DNA of 64,000 bases from Bradyrhizobium rifense (lineage in GTDB: Bacteria; Pseudomonadota; Alphaproteobacteria; Rhizobiales; Xanthobacteraceae), in contig NZ_VSSS01000013.1 of the NCBI RefSeq assembly GCF_008123425.1, positions 207,811 to 271,810 of the forward strand, written 5' to 3'. How positions within the stretch are numbered: the stretch's first letter is position 1; each line of letters begins with the position of its first letter. The notes under the pieces are model-generated. The model saw only the letters and a list, made by a program, of their open reading frames with translations. It made no database searches and had not been told where the DNA came from. Shown piece by piece: positions 60,605 through 64,000 of the stretch. The position numbers were made by a program, and so were the translations under genes.

Positions 60605-61513
60605 ATGGATATCAACGGCCACGATCTTCCGTTGCTCGCCTCTCTCCGCGTGATGCTGGACGAGCGCAACATCACCAAGGCAGCAGTCCGACTCGGCATC
60701 AGCCAGCCGGCGCTCTCGGCTCAGCTGGCGAGGTTGCGGGACGTGTTGGGAGATCCCTTGCTGACGCCCGCGTCGTCAGGGAAGGGCATGGTGCTGACCC
60801 CGCGCGGGGCCGCGCTGCGCGAGCCGCTCCGTCATGCGTTGCAGCAGCTCGGGGCCGTGGTCAGCGCGCCGCCGCTGTTCGACGCCGCGACGTCAGAGCG
60901 CACGTTCTCGCTCGGCGCCAACGACAACGCCGGCGCCATCATCGGCACGCGGCTGATTCAGCGGCTGCGCAGGGGCGGCTCCCCCGGGATGCGGCTGGCG
61001 CTGCGCGCGATCGATCCCGTCACGCTTGTGGACCAGCTGGAGGCAGGCGACATCGATGTCGCGCTGGTGTCGCAAGCCGTGCTCCCCCGGGGCCTTCCGC
61101 ATCAGCCGCTGCTCCAGGAAAAATTCATGATGGCGCAGCGCAAGCGCCATCCGCGCGGCGAGAAGAAGCCGACGCTTCGCGACTATGCGCGTCTCGATCA
61201 TGTCGTCGTGTCGGGCGACGGCGGCGGGTTTCGCAGCTTCGTGGACGACATTCTGCAGGGCCAGGGATATCAGCGGCGGGTCGTCGCCTCCGTGCAATAT
61301 TACAGCCTGGTGCCGCTGATCCTGGAGACGACGGACCTCGTCTGCACGCTGCCGGCCCGATTTCTCAGCCGCTATGCGGACCGGCTGGTCGCGTTCCCGC
61401 TGCCGTTCGACGCCGGCCGCTTCACGCTGTTCGTGACATGGCACGCGCGGTTCGAGTCCGATCCCGCCCATGGCTGGCTGCGCGAGCAGCTCAACGCATG
61501 CGCGTCCGACTGA
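60605..61513 (+). CDS. LysR-family transcriptional regulator
   Basis: A 302-aa regulator. The HTH is at about residues 8-65 (LPLLASLRVMLDERNITKAAVRLGISQPALSAQLARL); the effector domain has DPVTLVDQLEAGDIDVAL. ATG 60605 is used, with AGGAGG 9-15 bases upstream; the frame is open to 60548. It is divergent from the MBL-hydrolase/alpha-beta-hydrolase pair across a 97-bp gap, the usual arrangement for a LysR activator and its target. Confidence 0.9.
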   Translation: MDINGHDLPLLASLRVMLDERNITKAAVRLGISQPALSAQLARLRDVLGDPLLTPASSGKGMVLTPRGAALREPLRHALQQLGAVVSAPPLFDAATSERTFSLGANDNAGAIIGTRLIQRLRRGGSPGMRLALRAIDPVTLVDQLEAGDIDVALVSQAVLPRGLPHQPLLQEKFMMAQRKRHPRGEKKPTLRDYARLDHVVVSGDGGGFRSFVDDILQGQGYQRRVVASVQYYSLVPLILETTDLVCTLPARFLSRYADRLVAFPLPFDAGRFTLFVTWHARFESDPAHGWLREQLNACASD

Positions 61514-61556
61514 GCCGCGGGGCTCAAAGCGCCTTCAGTATTGGCGTACCGCATGT

Positions 61557-61799
61557 TCAGACGACAGATCGGATACCTCGGGGATCGGCATCCCGGTTCG
61601 ACGCGACGTAGTCGATCTCGCCGCGCGTCGTGCCGATATCTATGAGCTCTCTGTCGCTGAGATTCCATAGGGTTATCTGCAGCCTGCGTCGGTTGCGTCG
61701 ATCCCGAAAAGCAACCCAATACCGTCTAAAAATGTTGGAGACTCGTCGCCGGGGTGCGGCGCTTTGTCTCAAAAATGCTTCGACATAAATGATGCTCAT
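61557..61799 (-). CDS. DUF1127 domain protein
   Basis: An 80-aa Arg-rich protein. Its DUF1127 domain is in the middle (NRRRLQITLWNLSDRELIDIGTTRGEIDYV). Some DUF1127 proteins affect RNA metabolism, phosphate or nitrogen responses in alphaproteobacteria. AGGAGG stands seven bases before ATG 61799; the preceding GTG is in frame. It is a single gene between a LysR gene and the winged-helix/TPR gene. Confidence 0.85.
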   Translation of the reverse strand: MSIIYVEAFLRQSAAPRRRVSNIFRRYWVAFRDRRNRRRLQITLWNLSDRELIDIGTTRGEIDYVASNRDADPRGIRSVV

Positions 61800-61961
61800 C
61801 ACCGCACCTCCTGGCGGTCAATTCATTCAGGGACAATGCCAGACCATCGCGCGGCAGACCTGTTACTTGCCTTACATTTCCCTTACCGGAACCTTATTTC
61901 TTTGGATCTGAGGCGGTGCTGATGCCTTCTGGTGATCCGGGGCCATCGGGAGATTTGCAGA

Positions 61962-63520
61962 TTGCGCTATCTCTTCAAGGACTACGCACTTGACGTCGAC
62001 CGGCGCGAGCTGCATCGCGGGACCGACGACGTCGCCATTGCACCGCAGGTGTTCGACCTGCTCGATTACCTGATCCGCAACAGGGAACGCGTCGTCACCA
62101 AAGACGATCTCATCAACGCCGTCTGGAACGGGCGCATCGTCTCGGAGGCGGCCCTGACAACCCGTTTGAATGCTGCGCGCACGGCGATTTCCGATTCCGG
62201 CGAGGAGCAACGTTTGATCAAGACGCTCCCGCGCAAAGGCTTTCGTTTCGTTGGTCTGGTCGTGGAAGCCACGGGGGCGGAACTTCCTGCTGCCGATCAC
62301 GGCCGTTTGGAGATCGCCCAGCCTGCGCTCGTGCTTCCTGACCGGCCTTCGATTGCGGTCCTGCCGTTCCAGAACATGAGCGGTGATTCCGAGCAGGAAT
62401 ATTTTGCCGACGGTGTCGTCGATGAGATCATCACGGCTCTTTCGCGATTCAAGTTTCTTTTCGTCATCGCCCGCAATTCGAGCTTCACCTACAAGGGGCG
62501 GGCGGTCGATATCAAGCAGGTGGGGCGCGAACTCGGCGTTCGCTACGTGCTGGAGGGAAGTGTTCGCAAGAGCGCGGACAAGGTTCGTATCACCAGCCAA
62601 TTGATCGATGCCGTGACCGGAGCGCATGTCTGGGCAGATCGATTTGAGGGCGATCTGCATGATGTCTTTGCGGTGCAGGACGAGATCACCGTGAGCGTTG
62701 TGTCCGCCATACAGCCGAAATTGCTACAGGTCGAGATCGAGCTCGCGGTGCGACGACCAAACAGCCTCAGTGCGTATGACTTCTACCTTCGGGCCCAGCC
62801 GCACTACTACTCCATGACCCGCGAAGGGAATGCGGAAGCGCTTCGATTGCTTTCGCGAGCCCTGGAGATCGATCCTCGTTTTGGCGCGGCCGCGTCGCTC
62901 GCAAATTTCTGCCGCACGTTGAATCTGCTGTTGGGGTGGACCGACGATCCGCAGTTCGAAATCTCTGAGGTGACAAGGCTGTCCGAATTGATACTCGGAA
63001 TTGACGAAAACGACCCGGATACGTTGCAAATGTCGGATGGGCGAGGGCCTATGTGGCTGGCGATTTTGACGCTGCAGCGGAAATGGTCGACCGCGCAGTC
63101 GCACTCAATCCGAATTCAGCTATTGCGTGGAACTACCGTGGCATAACTTGTCAGTATGTGGGGCAGCCTGCCGAAGCGCTCCACAGTTTCGAGCAAGGAC
63201 TACGCTTGAGCCCGCTTGATCCCATGCTTTACGGAACGTATGCAATGATGGGGCTGGCCCTCATAGGCCTTCATCGCTTCGAAGACGCCGAGCTCGCCGC
63301 CAAGAAGGCGCTGCGCAAGAATCCGATTTTCATGCCGGCGCATCGCTGTCTCGCGTCAGCGCTTGCTCTGCAGGGGCGCGATGCTGACGCCAGGGCGGCT
63401 GCATCCCGGCTGCTCGAGCTGGAGCCCGGTTATCGAATTTCAGATTGGATCATTCGTAGCCGGCAGTGGCGGGCGGGCCTTCTCGTCGAAGGTCTTCGCA
63501 GGGCCGGCCTTCCTGAATAG
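61962..63520 (+). pseudogene. Winged-helix/TolB-like/TPR regulator (CadC/adenylate-cyclase-associated type) with a frameshift
   Basis: N-terminal OmpR-type winged helix (VFDLLDYLIRNRERVVTKDD, ALTTRLNAARTAI), then a FlgO/TolB-like domain (PSIAVLPFQNMSGDSEQEYF, YVLEGSVRKSADKVRI), then TPR repeats. The first frame ends in unrelated sequence after about 63035, while a second frame continues with VAGDFDAAAEMVDRAVALNPN and normal TPRs to 63520. Adding one G at TCGGATGG (near 63036) would restore a protein of about 519 aa. TTG 61962 is the likely start, with GGGAG upstream; GTG 61932 is an alternative. Confidence 0.75.
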
Positions 63521-63583
63521 CGTGCCATCCCGCTAGCCTCGTCGCAGGCGGTTGCGGTCGCGCTGCTGACGAGCGATCGGCGT

Positions 63584-64000
63584 TTACTTGAAGACGATCA
63601 TCTTCTCCGCGGTCATCTCGTGCATCGTGTAGGGGATGCCGCCGACGCCGTGACCGGAGACGCGGCGGCCTGCGAAGGGCATCCAGTCGGTGCGGAAGGC
63701 GGTGTGGTCGTTGATCATCACCGCCGCAGCGTCGAGGCGCTCCGCAGCGTCGAGTGCAACCGCGAGATCGCGTGTGAAGATGGCGGACTGGAACGAGACG
63801 GGAAGCGAGTTGGCTTCTGCGATCGCATCGTCGATGCGATCGAACGGATAGACGCAGGTCACCGGCCCGAAGACTTCCAGAGTGGAGATTTTTGCGTCGC
63901 GCGGTGGCGAGACGAGGATCGATGGCTTGAGTGTCGTCTCGCTCAGCCGTCCGCCGCCGATCTGGCGCGTTCCGCCAGAAGTTGCCTCGGCGATCCAGCT
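63584..64000 (-). CDS. Aldehyde dehydrogenase, C-terminal part (5' end outside window)
   Basis: The frame is open to the right window edge. The 138 visible residues match the C-terminal part of an NAD(P)-dependent aldehyde dehydrogenase: TLEVFGPVTCVYPF, FQSAIFTRDLAVALDAAERLDAAAVMIND and GGIPYTMHEMTAEKM. The catalytic cysteine is outside the window. It is divergent in direction from the winged-helix/TPR gene, so its promoter lies further right. Confidence 0.9.
   Translation of the reverse strand, partial: SWIAEATSGGTRQIGGGRLSETTLKPSILVSPPRDAKISTLEVFGPVTCVYPFDRIDDAIAEANSLPVSFQSAIFTRDLAVALDAAERLDAAAVMINDHTAFRTDWMPFAGRRVSGHGVGGIPYTMHEMTAEKMIVFK

Overview
The window looks like a chromosomal segment of a Bradyrhizobium-type alphaproteobacterium. 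The sequence is uniformly GC-rich. Transport and catabolic genes dominate (Liv-type ABC, CUT1 sugar ABC, IlvD/Edd dehydratase, CoA-transferase and thiolase genes). An IalB-family protein, an ExbB with a long Ala/Pro-rich N-terminus and dispersed hairpin repeats of the kind seen in Bradyrhizobium/Rhodopseudomonas genomes point the same way. The genus is inferred from these traits, not from a database search.

Layout. 1-2430: end of an S53 (sedolisin) peptidase, two hairpins, tRNA-Gln(CUG) and a DUF1428 protein. 2667-7295: a complete, tightly packed five-gene Liv-type ABC importer. 7326-12378: an IalB-like protein and an RND efflux pump with its adaptor, both on the minus strand, with a promoter and putative operator. 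12677-21376: an iron-acquisition island with two tandem paralogous TonB-dependent siderophore receptors, a PiuC/YbiX-type dioxygenase, and ExbB-ExbD-TonB. TTTAGAA-type sequences that resemble Irr/ICE iron-control elements lie in front of both receptors. 21388-24900: a small membrane protein, an M50 protease, a LysR regulator and an EamA transporter that each carry a -1 frameshift, and a GFA-family protein.

24904-38065: a sugar or sugar-acid catabolic regulon built around a LacI regulator. The minus arm encodes an IlvD/Edd dehydratase of the arabinonate/xylonate type, two SDR dehydrogenases and a serine hydrolase. The plus arm encodes a CUT1 ABC transporter, a DenD-like NAD dehydrogenase, a KDG kinase and a KDPG aldolase. 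Near-identical LacI-type operators sit at both arms, which ties them together. 38126-42529: acyl-CoA metabolism (two thiolase-like proteins, a CaiB/BaiF CoA-transferase, a DUF35 zinc-ribbon/OB protein) with REP-like repeats.

42649-50066: a 33-residue membrane peptide, an FCD/GntR regulator with a clustered operator region, then a class III aminotransferase, an orphan dipeptide-type binding protein, a dimethylformamidase-large-subunit-like protein without a small subunit, a CMD-family protein and a MazG-like protein. 50071-55738: a glutaminase fused to STAS and cyclic-nucleotide domains, a 73-aa biotin carrier protein, an IclR regulator with overlapping palindromes, an acyl-CoA carboxylase carboxyltransferase, and a decayed partial copy of that carboxyltransferase. 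55818-64000: a GlcD-like flavoprotein, a secreted EF-hand protein, an MBL-hydrolase/alpha-beta-hydrolase pair with a divergent LysR, a DUF1127 protein, a frameshifted winged-helix/TPR regulator and the end of an aldehyde dehydrogenase gene.

The least explained parts are the dimethylformamidase-like/aminotransferase locus, the TTTAGAA arrays ahead of the two receptors, and the carboxyltransferase remnant. Three genes each contain an apparent single-base loss, so either sequence errors or recent gene decay should be considered throughout.
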